From assembly GCA_034401795.1 (NCBI GenBank), contig CM067372.1:36272351-36336350 (forward strand): a stretch of DNA of 64,000 nucleotides, read 5' to 3'. This stretch comes from Chaetoderma sp. LZ-2023a. Lineage: Eukaryota; Mollusca; Caudofoveata; Chaetodermatida; Chaetodermatidae. The position numbers and the translations under genes are program-made. This document shows positions 23,001-35,000 of the stretch, piece by piece. The first letter of the stretch is position 1. Every line of letters starts with the position of its first letter. The notes beneath the pieces were generated by a model. The model saw only the letters and a list, made by a program, of their open reading frames with translations. It made no database searches and was not told the origin of the DNA.

Positions 23001-26000
23001 CTAAAATATTTGAGGCCTGGTTTACCCTGTGACTTGTTGCATCAGTGACCAATTGTTGGAGAAGGTTGTTTCTTGTAGTGTTAAGGAAATTTTCCTCTTC
23101 TGAACTGGTTGCAAGTCCTGTGACCCAGTTTATGGATGGGAAGTTAAAATCACCTAAAATTTGAATGTGGTCTCTCATGGTTCCAGCATGGTCTAACAGC
23201 TTTAGCAAATTGTCGTTATTTATTGTGTCTGAGTTGGGGCTTCTGTAGATGCACCCATTGATTATATTTTCTTTAGCTTGTGTTGTCCATGAGCACCAAA
23301 CAGATTCTCTAAATGAATGGTCATCTAGTGATGTAATTTGTTGTGCATTCAGTGACTCACGGGTATATATAGCCGCTCCTCGGGTAGGGCTACTGTTCAT
23401 AAAAAGTTTATATTTGTTTATCTGGAGTTCACTAAGGTTAAAGTTGTTTACAAAGTTTGCATTTTTGGGGAGAACTTCGGTGATCATTATGATGGCAGGA
23501 GAAATGTTCTTAACCAGTGCTTCAAGTTATGCTTTTTTGTTAAGTAAACTATCTGCGTTTGTGTACATACAAATTGGGGATACTTCTATGGGTTTCTTAG
23601 TAGTTTTTTTATGGTTGTCTGTTTGCATATTTGTTAATAATATTTTACATTGTTCTCCTGTTCTGTCAATATTTGATTGGCTATTGCATAGCTTTGGGAC
23701 GTTTGGTAACGGCAATTCTCCTTCGATCAATACTCACCATTCTGTTACTTTCTGATACACAGCTGGCCCTGACAGCTGGCTCTAGGACTATAGACTTAGA
23801 AAGCTTTACCGACTCCTTGGAACCGGGTACTCGGCTCCCAACTGCCGAATACCCGTCTACCATAGAGCTCATTCTTGTTTGCATAGCGACAAGAGCTGTC
23901 CAAATTTTTTTTGCAGGAGAAAGATTACAGTTTTTTTAAAAGAAATCTAAGTCTTTTATACTGTGATTTGATAGTTTGTGCGTTCTTGAAAGGATCTAAC
24001 TGGATGAAATGGAGAATACCGCCAATGATGACCAGGTTGTATTATTCCTTATTATCCATAGTTAAAAGACTTAGGTCTCTAAATTTCATTGTGTCGCATG
24101 TCCCAATTTCTGACCCCATAGAATCTGGAACGTGTGCTAACAACGTGATATGCCAGACGATCGCATTCTTTAAATCCCAACAGGCGATTGGCAGATATGA
24201 AAATAGGTGTTTGCTACGGTATTTCTAACACGAATATCGGCTGACGTCGTTCTCCGTAGGGTCCGAGCGGGTGATGTCACACCCGTGATGCTCGGATGTT
24301 TATGTGAAGAAAATTTTTTCATTAATTCGCGCATCTTGTTCTGGGTGCTGCGTACTAAAAATGGTACCAGAAAACTTTGGAATGGTCAAGTTTACGTGTG
24401 ATCACGATCGGTTTGCAATGATCGGTGGTGTCAAAATTCTTGAGTGATGCGTGGTCTGCGGTTTTACCGTGTGCTACAGCAGTTTGTTTACATTTTGTTG
24501 TTTCTTCACATATCGTGTCGGCTTTCGTTAGGAGTATAATTTATATTGATTGGTAAATATACCCCGAATGCTATGCGATATGATTCCTGGTTCCGTTATA
24601 CATCCTGGAGGATCAATTTATGGGTGTATTTATGCCCGCTTCGTTCTTGTCGTCATAATCAATGCGATCTTTGCTGTAACGTTGCGGGGTGGGGTGCGGG
24701 AGGGTTTGCAGTTAATTTATGGTCAAATTATTTGAAAATTAATTGTCTGCCTTCCACTTTTGTTTCGTTCCGCTGGCTTATTGTAGGTTTGGTTTATGGC
24801 CAGGCCATCCCCGCCATCATGTGTCGATTGCCACATATCGTACGGGTTCTATACAAGGACCATGTCTGTTTCCACTGTACTAAGTGTAGTCTTGACAGTA
24901 GGTGTAACGTTTGCGCGGTGTGGTCGGTCGATATGATGCTTAAGTTCCTTGCCAGAAGGACTTGGCAGGGTCTGACGCGGGGTCAGGCGGTCCGAAAGTA
25001 AATCGTGGAGCGTCCGTTTCGGCCCGTGGGGGCGTTCCATGTCTGCAACCGGAGGTAGCGGAGATGGCACCGCCGGCGTGGTTTGGTCCGGCTAGGCAAG
25101 GTGTCTTGCATAGCGTTCTGCCCACGCTGGTGTCGTCCCTGCTGCCAAAAGTTGTAGGGCAGTCTCTCACCATGTTTGATTCGGACCCTGTCCTTGGACA
25201 GGGTTCTGGACTGGACACCGAGGGAGCCGTTTCGTACGGCCCCCTGGCAGTCCCGTCGGGCTCCGGCCTGATGGGTTCTGTCTCTCTGCGGCAACCTCCG
25301 GGTGGTCCAGTAGCGGTGGCCGGTCCGTCAGGCATGGGAGCCGTCCGCCAGCACGGCTCCACGGTTTTCCTTGTCTAGTGACGACTCATAGGGGTCTGAA
25401 GATGAGGAGGCCGAGGAGGAGAGTGTGCTGCGGCCTGTGAGGCCACGGGTGGAGTGCATGGAGGTCGATTCCGTCCCGATGGAACCCGACCTCCATCTGT
25501 CTGGCCTGGCGCAAGCCAGGGCAGCGGCTCCGCCCGTGGTTGAGGCCACTCCGGTACCGGGCACCGGTCCCGTAATGGTTGGTTTGCTGCCAACCGCCAC
25601 GGTGACGGGTGTGGCCGGCCAGGCATGGTACTCGCCTATCTCGCCTGGTCCGGCGGTCAGACATGGGTGCCATTGGCGCCCGTGTTTGGCCACGGTTCCT
25701 TAACCGCTACGGGTCCGCACGGTTTCCGTGCAGGCCTACTCCATGGACTGGTGTGTTCCATGGGGTGGCGGCGGAACCGTACGGTACCGGAGTTCCTGGC
25801 ATATCAGCAATGGCTCCTAGCCGGGAGGCCGTTGCTGGTAGGGCCGTGAACATGTCAACGGGTGACGTGTTCACGGGAGTGTCCTCCTCGGAGACGGATT
25901 GGTCCGAGGCTCTGGCTTGGCTAGCCAGGGTGGACCCGTCTGTGGTTTCGACCGCGGCCGAGGAGGATGTACCCCATCCATCGGTGCATCGATTAGGACA

Positions 26001-29000
26001 GGGATCTTGCCCGCAGCCCTGATCCAGGCTGTTGGACTGGATCCATGGTTTATGGTGTTGCTTGATACTATGTATAGCAAACAACGCATTAACAAGGGCC
26101 AGCTTCTTGCGGCCTCCATGGAGGTGTGGGCGAGGGGTCGTATTCCACGTGGGGAATACGACAGGTATGGTGTTGTCCCGTCGGTCACCGAGAATGACCG
26201 CTGGGTACTGGGTGTTCAGAGTGCTGGAGCGGGTGGCCCCAGTCTGGCACTTGTGGACAAGTCCCAGGCACACCAGGATGAAGTCCTGTCCCTATGCGAT
26301 GTGGGTGTGAGGGCAGCTAGGAATGCTGTCAACCAATCGTATCGCCTTCTTCAGTCGGTGTGGGCTGAAGCGGGGGCAGGCCACCCTGTGCCACCTGTGG
26401 CGCTTTCGTGCGTCAATGACGGCTTGGTGCTGTCTATGGACGCACTGGCAAGGGTGCAGGTGCGTGTGACAAAGTCCAGGAGGCAAATGGTTCTTGACCA
26501 TATGCATCCGGCTACGGCAGTCAGGGAGCGTCTTCTTGGGACACCCCTGACAGGCCTAGCATCTTCGGTGGCCAGGCGCGGGCCATCCTAGAGGACACTG
26601 CCAGCATTGCGCAAAATCGGTTGGCGGTAGGCCTACAGCTGGCGCGAGTGCGGCAAGCGCACGTACTAGGGGCTGTAGGGATACCGTTAGGTGTCCAACT
26701 TTCGAAGACGCAGAAGAAGCAGAAAGGCAAGGCGAAAGCTAAGCCTACTGCGACTTCTGCTTCGTCTGGATTTTCTCAGCCACCGCCGGCTAAGAAAGCC
26801 AGGAAGGTTGTGGAGGCCCCTACCCTCCCCACTGTTGCTCATGATCGCCCTAGAGGCGGGAAGGGCAGGGAGAGGGGTAAGGGTAAGTCCTCCATGGGCG
26901 GAAAGAAGGGAGCGGATCGTACCTGAGGGTACGAGGGCTCCCTTCATATCCGCCTGGACCGCACCTGTGCGACAGGAACAGCGGTGCCAGTTATACCTGC
27001 TGAGCCAAGACAGAAATGGTTCTCTCTCTCTCGTTAAGAAAGGGGGGGGGGGGGGTGAGCGGACCGTGAGCCGGACAACCCCGTTAGATGTCGAGGCGTC
27101 TATGGTGGGTGGAAGGCTCATGCGTTTCGTCGAGGCCTGGCGAGGTGTGACGTCAGACAGTCTGGTCCTGGGATGGTTATCCCAGGGGTACATGCCGGAG
27201 TGGTGGGACTTTCCGCCGCAGAATCTGTCTTTGGCACCTGTCTGGACACCCGTACCACGGGACCCAGACAAGTTAGAAGCCGTTCAAAACGAAGTGTCGG
27301 GTTTGCTTCTGAAGGGAGCAATAAACCCAGCGAACCAGAACACTCCGGGCTTCTATTCAATTATGTTCCTTGTCCCCAAGAGCACGGGGGGATGGAGACC
27401 CATACTCAATCTCAGGCCATTGAATTGGTTTATCCATACGCCTCGATTCCAGAAGGAAAAACCCAGGTCGGTAATGGCAGGATTGAGGAGGGGAATGTGG
27501 TGTGTGTTGATCGATCTGAAAGATGCATATTTCCACATTCCTATGAACCGGAGTTGGCACAGGTTTCTGAGATTTGCGTTTCAGAATCTAGTATGGGAGG
27601 TTACTGTTCTCCCGTTTGGCCTGTCGACAGCTCCGTGGGTTTTCACAAGAGTGGTCCTTGCGGTGACAGCGTTTCTCAGAGAAGAGAACGTGGCGCTACA
27701 CACATACATAGACGACTGGCTGCTCAAAGCAGACTCTGCAGCCAGGTTGAACGTGGATACTGCTCTGACTCTAAAGTTACTTTCAGATCTAGGCTGGATA
27801 GTCAACAAGGAGAAATCCGAGTTGACACCCACTCAACAGTTCGTTTATTTGGGGATGCGATTCGATCTCGAGGAGGGCAGGGTTTACCCTTCAGAGCCCA
27901 GAGTGGTGTCTCTGTTAGCCATCCTCAAGAGTTTTCGAGTGGGAAACCACATTCAGGTTAGGCGGTTTCTTCAGATGATGGTCTCCATGGAGCAAGTGAT
28001 CCCGTACGCTGCTCTAATGCGAAGACCTATCCAGTTGTATCTGATGTCTCTGTGGAAACAGAGAACAGAACCCCTGTCAAAACTGTTGCCAGTTTTGGAG
28101 CCGATAATATCGCATTTTGTAGGGTGGAAACAGCGTCAGAATCTCCTAGTAGGGGTTTCGCTGCACCTACCCCACCCCCGGCTGTCCGTGTACATGGATG
28201 CATAGCAGGAGGGGTGGGGGGCCTGCCTGGGATAACACCAGGTCTCGGGCACATGGACTCTCCTGGAGAGTCAGCTGCATATCAATCTGTTGGAAATGAT
28301 GGCAGTGGAACTGGCGTTGGAAGAGTTTTCTTCCGATGATCAGGGGCAAGGTGATATTGATACGGTCGGACAATTCGACACTAGCATCATACATAAATCG
28401 CCAAGAGGGACCAGGTCACCCACACTGTGTATCAAAGTGTGGCACTTGATTCAATGGTGCAGGAATTACTCGGTTGTTTTGGAAAGCAGCTCACATTCCT
28501 GGCCGATTGAACATTCTGGCGGATGCTTTGTCTCGCAGACAGAGAATTCTGCCAACAGAATGGTCCCTCAACCCTCCAGTTCTACGAAGGATCTTCGAGC
28601 ATTGGGGCAAACCCAACGTGGACTTGTTTGCCACAAGGGGAAATGCTCAAGTCATGACTTATGTCTCGCCGATTCTAGATCCAAATGCCGTCGATACAGA
28701 CGCTCTGGAGAGGGATGCACGCTTACGCGTACCCACCCACCATCCTTCTGCCGAAGGTATTGGTGAAGATCAGGGAGGAACCGTGTCTGGTCCTGCTAAT
28801 AGCGCCGTATTGGCCAAGCAGGGCGTGGTTCACGGATCTGCTAGATCTGCTGGTGGTACATCCAGTGCAGTTGCCCGAGATTCCGAACATAATCTCCCAG
28901 GCCAAGGGACGCTTCCTACACGAGCGTCCCGAAATGTTATTGACTGCGTGGTTGTTGTCAAACAACGTTCCACGTCGGGAGGCTTTTCTCGACAGGCTGC

Positions 29001-32000
29001 TGATTTCATCGTGGCTGCGAGAAGGAGGCCAACCTTCAAGTCATATAACGACACGGTTAATGGATTTGCAGACTGGTGTGAGGAAAGGGGATTGTACCTT
29101 TCATTCCACTATTCAGCAAATAGCAGACTTTCTCTGTGAGCTGTTCTTTTCAGGACTAGCTCCTATCACAATTGCTGGATACAAGTCAGCTTTGGCATCA
29201 TTTATCCCTTGTCTAGCCAACAGGGATAGTCCAGAGGTGGCCCAGTTGAGTGTGATGGTGAAGGGAATGAGCAATCTCCGACCGAGACAACCGGTAGTCA
29301 TTCCAGCCTGGAGTCTATCTTTAGTGCTTAATGTACTGGCCAAGCACCCTTTCGAACCGTTGCGTTCGGCTAGTCTAAAGCATTTGACTCTAAAGGCGGT
29401 CTTTCTATTGGCAGCTTCCTCAGCTAGAAGGCGCAGTGTGATCCATGCACTTTCAGCAGAGAGGGACCGATTATTGTCTCCAGAGAGGGTCTGCGTCTAC
29501 TGCCAAGAGCAGAGTTTATGTCAAAGATCTCGGTCTTTGAGATATCCCGGCAAACCGATCATTATACCGAAACTGAGTAGGTTAGATCGTGATGCCAGTG
29601 TCTGGTGCCCAGTCCGTGCTTTGACTAAGTACAAAACGGACAGACTCGTTACGGTCGAATGGTAGACATCTGTGGATCTGCCATATGGCGCCGCATCCAT
29701 GGATTCTATCTCTCGTTGGGTATTCGAATGCATTCAGATTACCCGTGAGATTACGACTGGGCACCAAGTGCAAGGCGCAAGGGCACGTTGTTAGAGGAAT
29801 AGCCGCCTCTTCCGCCCTTGACAATGGTGTTCCGTTTACGGACATCAGGGCTGTCGCACAAGGGCACTGTGAGTCCTCTTTCACGGATTACTATATGAGG
29901 GATGTGTCAGACTTCGCCATTCCACTCGCTTTAGCTGTTTTGAGACGATAGCTATATGACCGCACTGCTCTTCTTCCTTTTTTTGGCATTTGTAAGAGAG
30001 AATTTAGAAGCAGGCTTGGTCGAGCGAGAGGATATCAACCAGTTGTGTCACTGAGGCCGGACAAGTGATTGGTTGGAGGCTCCAGGTCTGAATTCCAAAT
30101 ATCATGAGGTAATTCACGATTGAGAGTGTTTTGTATTATGTCTATATATCATGATCATTCATCTTATATTTTCATGCTCATTCCCAGGCTAATATATGCA
30201 AAGAGCAGTTAACCCTCTTGGCATATTTGTGTTTCAGGCGAGATACATGTTCATGAGTTCTCTCCCTTTTCTTAGGAGAAAAAGGGGGGGGGGGCAGTGA
30301 TGCGAATGTGATTCAGTTCCGATAACTTGACGGTCCTTTTAGGTCTCCGTTAGTCAAGTTGTTACGTCTAAATCTTTCTCCAAGGGGCAAAAGTAGCATT
30401 TATGGCTTGCCCCTTCCCACCAGGTTACTGAACAAATCTGGTGTATATCAGAAAGTAACAGAATGGTGAGTATTGATCGAAGGAGAATGCAGGAAATTTC
30501 AATTTCCCTTTCTCTGAGATCTAACAATACTCACCATTCTGTTACGGACCCAGCCTCCCAGCCCCACGGAGGCAAGCCATGGATTTCTCTTGTTTGGTGG
30601 CTATGCAAACAATATGAGCTCTATGGTAGACGGGTACTCGGCAGTTGGGAGCCGAGTACCCGGTTCCAAGGAGTCGGTAAAGCTTTCTAAGTCTATAGTC
30701 CTAGAGCCAGCTGTCAGGGCCAGCTGTGTATCAGAAAGTAACAGAATGGTGAGTATTGTTAGATCTCGGAGAAAGGGAAATTGAAATTTCCTGCATTCTA
30801 TGGGGTTATATAATCTAGGATATGTAGTTTCGAGTAAATGATGTTCTATATCTTCATTTAACAGTACTGAGATTCGATTTCGTAAGTTATTTTTGATTTG
30901 TTGTCTAGGATTTGTAAGTATGTTACTATTTATAAGTGTGTTTGCGCTGCCATTTAATGAGTGCGGTCTTAATATGTATGGTATGGCTGGTATTGTGTTT
31001 TCTGGTAGGTTGCATCTTGATAAGGAATGTACATGTAGCTGTTTTGCAACCGATTCCTCCCACGTGTCGTTCCAAGCTGAAAATTCTGGTGTAAGGAGTT
31101 TAAGCATGTGGTCAGATAGTTGATGATGTTTTCTGAGAGGTCAGGAGTCTAGTACCATGTACATTTGGGTGTATATGGTCATAGAAGAGTTCACTATACA
31201 TTGATCCACTGGGGTCCATAGAAAGCTGGGAATTGTCCACCAGTGTCATGTGCAATTTCTCGGCTAAGTTATATAACATACTGTTGAAGTGTAGTGTCGC
31301 ACTATGGTGATGCTCATTTTGTGGTCATGGTAGGAGAGTTGATACAAAGATATGGATATTTGGAGAGATATCTCTAATCCTTTGTATCATAGAGGTACGT
31401 GTATAATCGTCTATCATGCGTTGTGGGTTGCTTATAGAAATGTCATTTAATCCAACGTGTATCACTATTGCATCATGGCTGATTGGAGAAATGTGGTTTT
31501 GTATCTGGCTATGTACATCACAAATTTGTGCACCTCTCAGAGTTCTTATATTGATGTTCAGTTCATTGTTGGACATGTATCTGCCACTGAGTTTTCTGAG
31601 GGTGGAGCTTCCAATTACAAGGACTCGTTTTCTCCCATCTATGTTGTGGTTTGTCTTGCCCAGTGTATTGTATACTGGAATCGGCGAACTAGTACTTAGA
31701 TGTGTGCGTGCTTGTGATAGTTATTCCTGTTTTGGGTTGTGTTTGTATTTTGTTTCATAGGGTTTCTCGCTTGCGTGAAACCATATGTAGGGTGTCCATA
31801 GTTTGAGTTAGTTTTATCTGTAAATGTGCCATTCTGCTGTAGTACTGGAATGGGTCTACTGGGTTCTATGGTTGAAGTAATCTTTGTTACATTGCTATAT
31901 GTGTTGGCAGGTTGTAGGCCTTTTACGTTTGGCGACATAGTTTGAGTATTACTTGCTAAAGCATCACGATACTGAGTGGATGTGGTTTGTTGCATTTGCT

Positions 32001-35000
32001 TCTCGTGATCTTTAGTTTCGAGATTTATACCGTGACTATTTAATTTCTCTGTTTTCCTGCATTTTTGTTACTTGCTTTACAAGTTCATGTAGTATGGTGT
32101 TCTCTATTACATTGGAAGGTGAAGTTGTTTTGCGGTGGCTTGGTTGTTTTGATTTCTAGTTTCTGATCCATTGCCTGTTACAAGACTGGTAGGTTGCGAG
32201 CTTGTGATTGGTACAACAGGTTGGTTGGCATGGATACAGATGTTAGTTTCATTATTTGTGGCTACTACTGGGTTGGATGGTACATCTGATGCTTCGTGTT
32301 CAACAGGATGGTTAGCAGCACCTAGCACCACAGTCTTGGGTACTTTGTCTGTCATGTTGCTTCCATCGTTTAACCATTCTAGATACTCTGAGATATGTCT
32401 TGTGATTGGTGTGCAGTCACAGGATGTGTATCGTGGTTTTGAAATTGTTACTGCTGATTGCATATACAGAGGCAGATTAGCGCAAACATAATGCTGCCAC
32501 CTTTTACAGGAATAGCACATTAGCATGTATTTGTTGTTTGGTATGGAACATTTTGCTGTACAAAATACGTGTATGTTGCCAGTTGAGAAAGTGTTTTCAT
32601 TATCATGGCAACCTCAATCCCAATCGATCAGATATTAGTTACCATAGAAATCCGCTCTACTGCGAGATCACTGTCAGGCACAGAAAGTCCTGTAAAATCC
32701 GCTCCTGGAATTCTATGGTGGTATTGTGGAACGCTTAGAGTGAAAGCCAAATAAATTGTTGCATATCATGTTGCACATGGTGGGGACATTATTTTTAAGG
32801 AGGAATAAGAATTTGGCAGCATCATCTAAGAATCGAAATTGGTCATAAGCAACTTGAACCTTGTAAAATAATGTTGTTCTTTCTTGACTGTATTTTGAGC
32901 AGGTCATTAGAAAATGGTATTCATCCTCAATCTCATTTGGACAGAATGGACATTTTCTATCCTCAAGAGGTAACCACCAGTGGCGAGCTTTCTCTATCAT
33001 CAGATCATGATTACTTATGCGGAGTCTACAAAAGAACTTCCTTGTCTTGAGGTTTACTTGTATGGATGCAAGAAACAAGATACATGGATTACCACGAATC
33101 AGAATCTGATTCTGATTCGTCGTAATCCATGTATCTTGTATATAGGATGTGCTATTATCAAACCGTGGTACTAGTTAACGAAAATTTGTGATTTAATGGA
33201 AATTTTTTAAAGGAAATACTCTACAACACTATAAGCAATTGGCAGTATCAGATAGCTTTAAGTGTTCTTTTTATACATATAATTCATAAATTGAAAGTCC
33301 TAATGAGTATCCTACAATATAAATTTTAAATTGCCATGTTATGATCAAATTTGTCTACTTTCAAGTTGAGCAGGGGTTTATCAAACCGTGGTAACAGGAC
33401 AGAGTAATCAATAAAAATTTCTGTAGAGCATTAATCTCGCGATAAATAATAGCAATGGTAAAATAAATTTGTTTAGCCAAGACACAGTTTACTTTAAATT
33501 ACTTAACTTCTCTGTTTAAATATGGATTTGGAGATATGCCTGCTAAAAATTCAGGGCAGCAGCCATTTTGAAGCTTAAATCACACGATCTGAAAATAAAT
33601 TTACAAGTTGTTGTATAACCATTTGACATATTATTAAAAGATTTTGCGTGGAGGTTGATGATGTGTCATCGCAAATCCCCACTTTCACCGCTTTGACTTT
33701 TTTGACCCACCTCAGCCAATCACCCTCTGGCATGCCTGGGGCGGAGCCAAATGTAAATGACCTTTTGCCATCAGCAATCATATGGGTACCTGTAATACCA
33801 AATTTGGTTGAATTGTGTAACAATTATTATTAATTTCTTGACCTTTTGATACCCAACCCCCACATGGGTGGAGCCAAATGCAAAAATGTCCTCTCACACT
33901 GCAATCATACGGGTAACTCACATGCCAAATTTGGTTGAATTCTGTATAACTGTTTCAGAGAAGCTGCGCTACAATCAATTTCTTGACCTTTGACACCACC
34001 CCAGGGATATGGCCAAATAGACATGTGCTCTTACACTCCACACTGTTATGGGTAACTGACATACCAAATTTGGTTTAACTATGTCCAATGGTTTCTGAGG
34101 AGATGCATTACCATTACAATCAATTTCTGTACATTAAAATTTGGTATTTTGACCTTTCCCCCCCACCCCCGCTTAGGGCCGGAGCCAAATGTAAATGGCC
34201 TCTTGCACTCCACAATCATATAGGTGACTCATATTTGGTTGAATTCCATCCGACGGTTTCGGAGGAGTTGCGTTACAATCAATTTGACCTTTTGACATAG
34301 ATAAAGTGTCATTTGAAAGCTGTACAAGAAGGCAAGAATAATGGAAGTTATTACTGTTTAGGCCATCAGTGATTGTGGTGGTCAACTGAATCATTTTCTG
34401 ATGTACATGCATGCATAATCTGATAATATTGAGGCTTAATAATAATTTGTTTTCATGACTAATGTGTCTTGGGTTCAATGGGTATGGTGTGACTGACACA
34501 CATCATTTGAATCAAAATATTTTCAAAATAAATTTGTGCACAAATAAATAAATGCATGAAGAAGTTTTGTTTTTATTGGAATCTATAGAGTCCCTGATTC
34601 CAGGTCCCATTCCCACCATATCTAGTAGAGTTTTGAGTTGGGAGGTATCAATATGTAACAGTATCACAATACAATGCCATTAACAATAGGTATCGTGATA
34701 CATTCATCCCAAAACAATACGTATCGCCCGAAGCAGATGTGAAGTGACGCCACCTGTTAGACATTGTAAGAGTAATTCTGTGTAATGATTTGGTAGACCT
34801 ACGGTATGCTTTTGAAATGGGTTCTCTGTTTACACAGCTGAGATCAAATAGTTACCATGGAAACTATATTAAACATGTTAAAGTGAAAGTAAAACTAATA
34901 ATTATATTTATATTGATGATTGTGTCATCTTCTTCATAAAATCGAAGCACTTGTTGTGGGTAGTAATAAGTGCATTCATTTCTTGGTCTTTCCAAGAATT

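Larger units (their letters stand above)
23715..30797 (+). mobile_element. DIRS1-like retroelement fossil, copy 2 (end to end)
   Basis: Fossil with both ends present; the coding part is broken, with a handful of breaks. Parts in order: left inverted terminal repeat (23,715-23,892), leader, gag-like region with a Cys-rich start (about 24,790-26,930), reverse transcriptase (about 27,120-27,960, with LRPLNWFIHTPRFQ and LIDLKDAYFHIP), RNase H (about 28,000-28,560), tyrosine recombinase (about 28,700-29,950), internal complementary region (30,441-30,545) and right inverted terminal repeat (about 30,590-30,797). Overlapping frames are normal for the family. ATT stands at both outer ends and its complement at the crossover of the internal region, the signature of insertion by tyrosine recombinase without target duplication. 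The two terminal repeats are almost identical, so it is fairly young. It sits inside a LINE in canopy intron 1. Confidence 0.94.

Noticed and set aside
24546-29951. Long open frames on both strands between the terminal repeats of copy 2
   Set aside because: They are parts of the DIRS1-like element (gag-like, RT, RNase H, tyrosine recombinase) or their shadows, not host genes.
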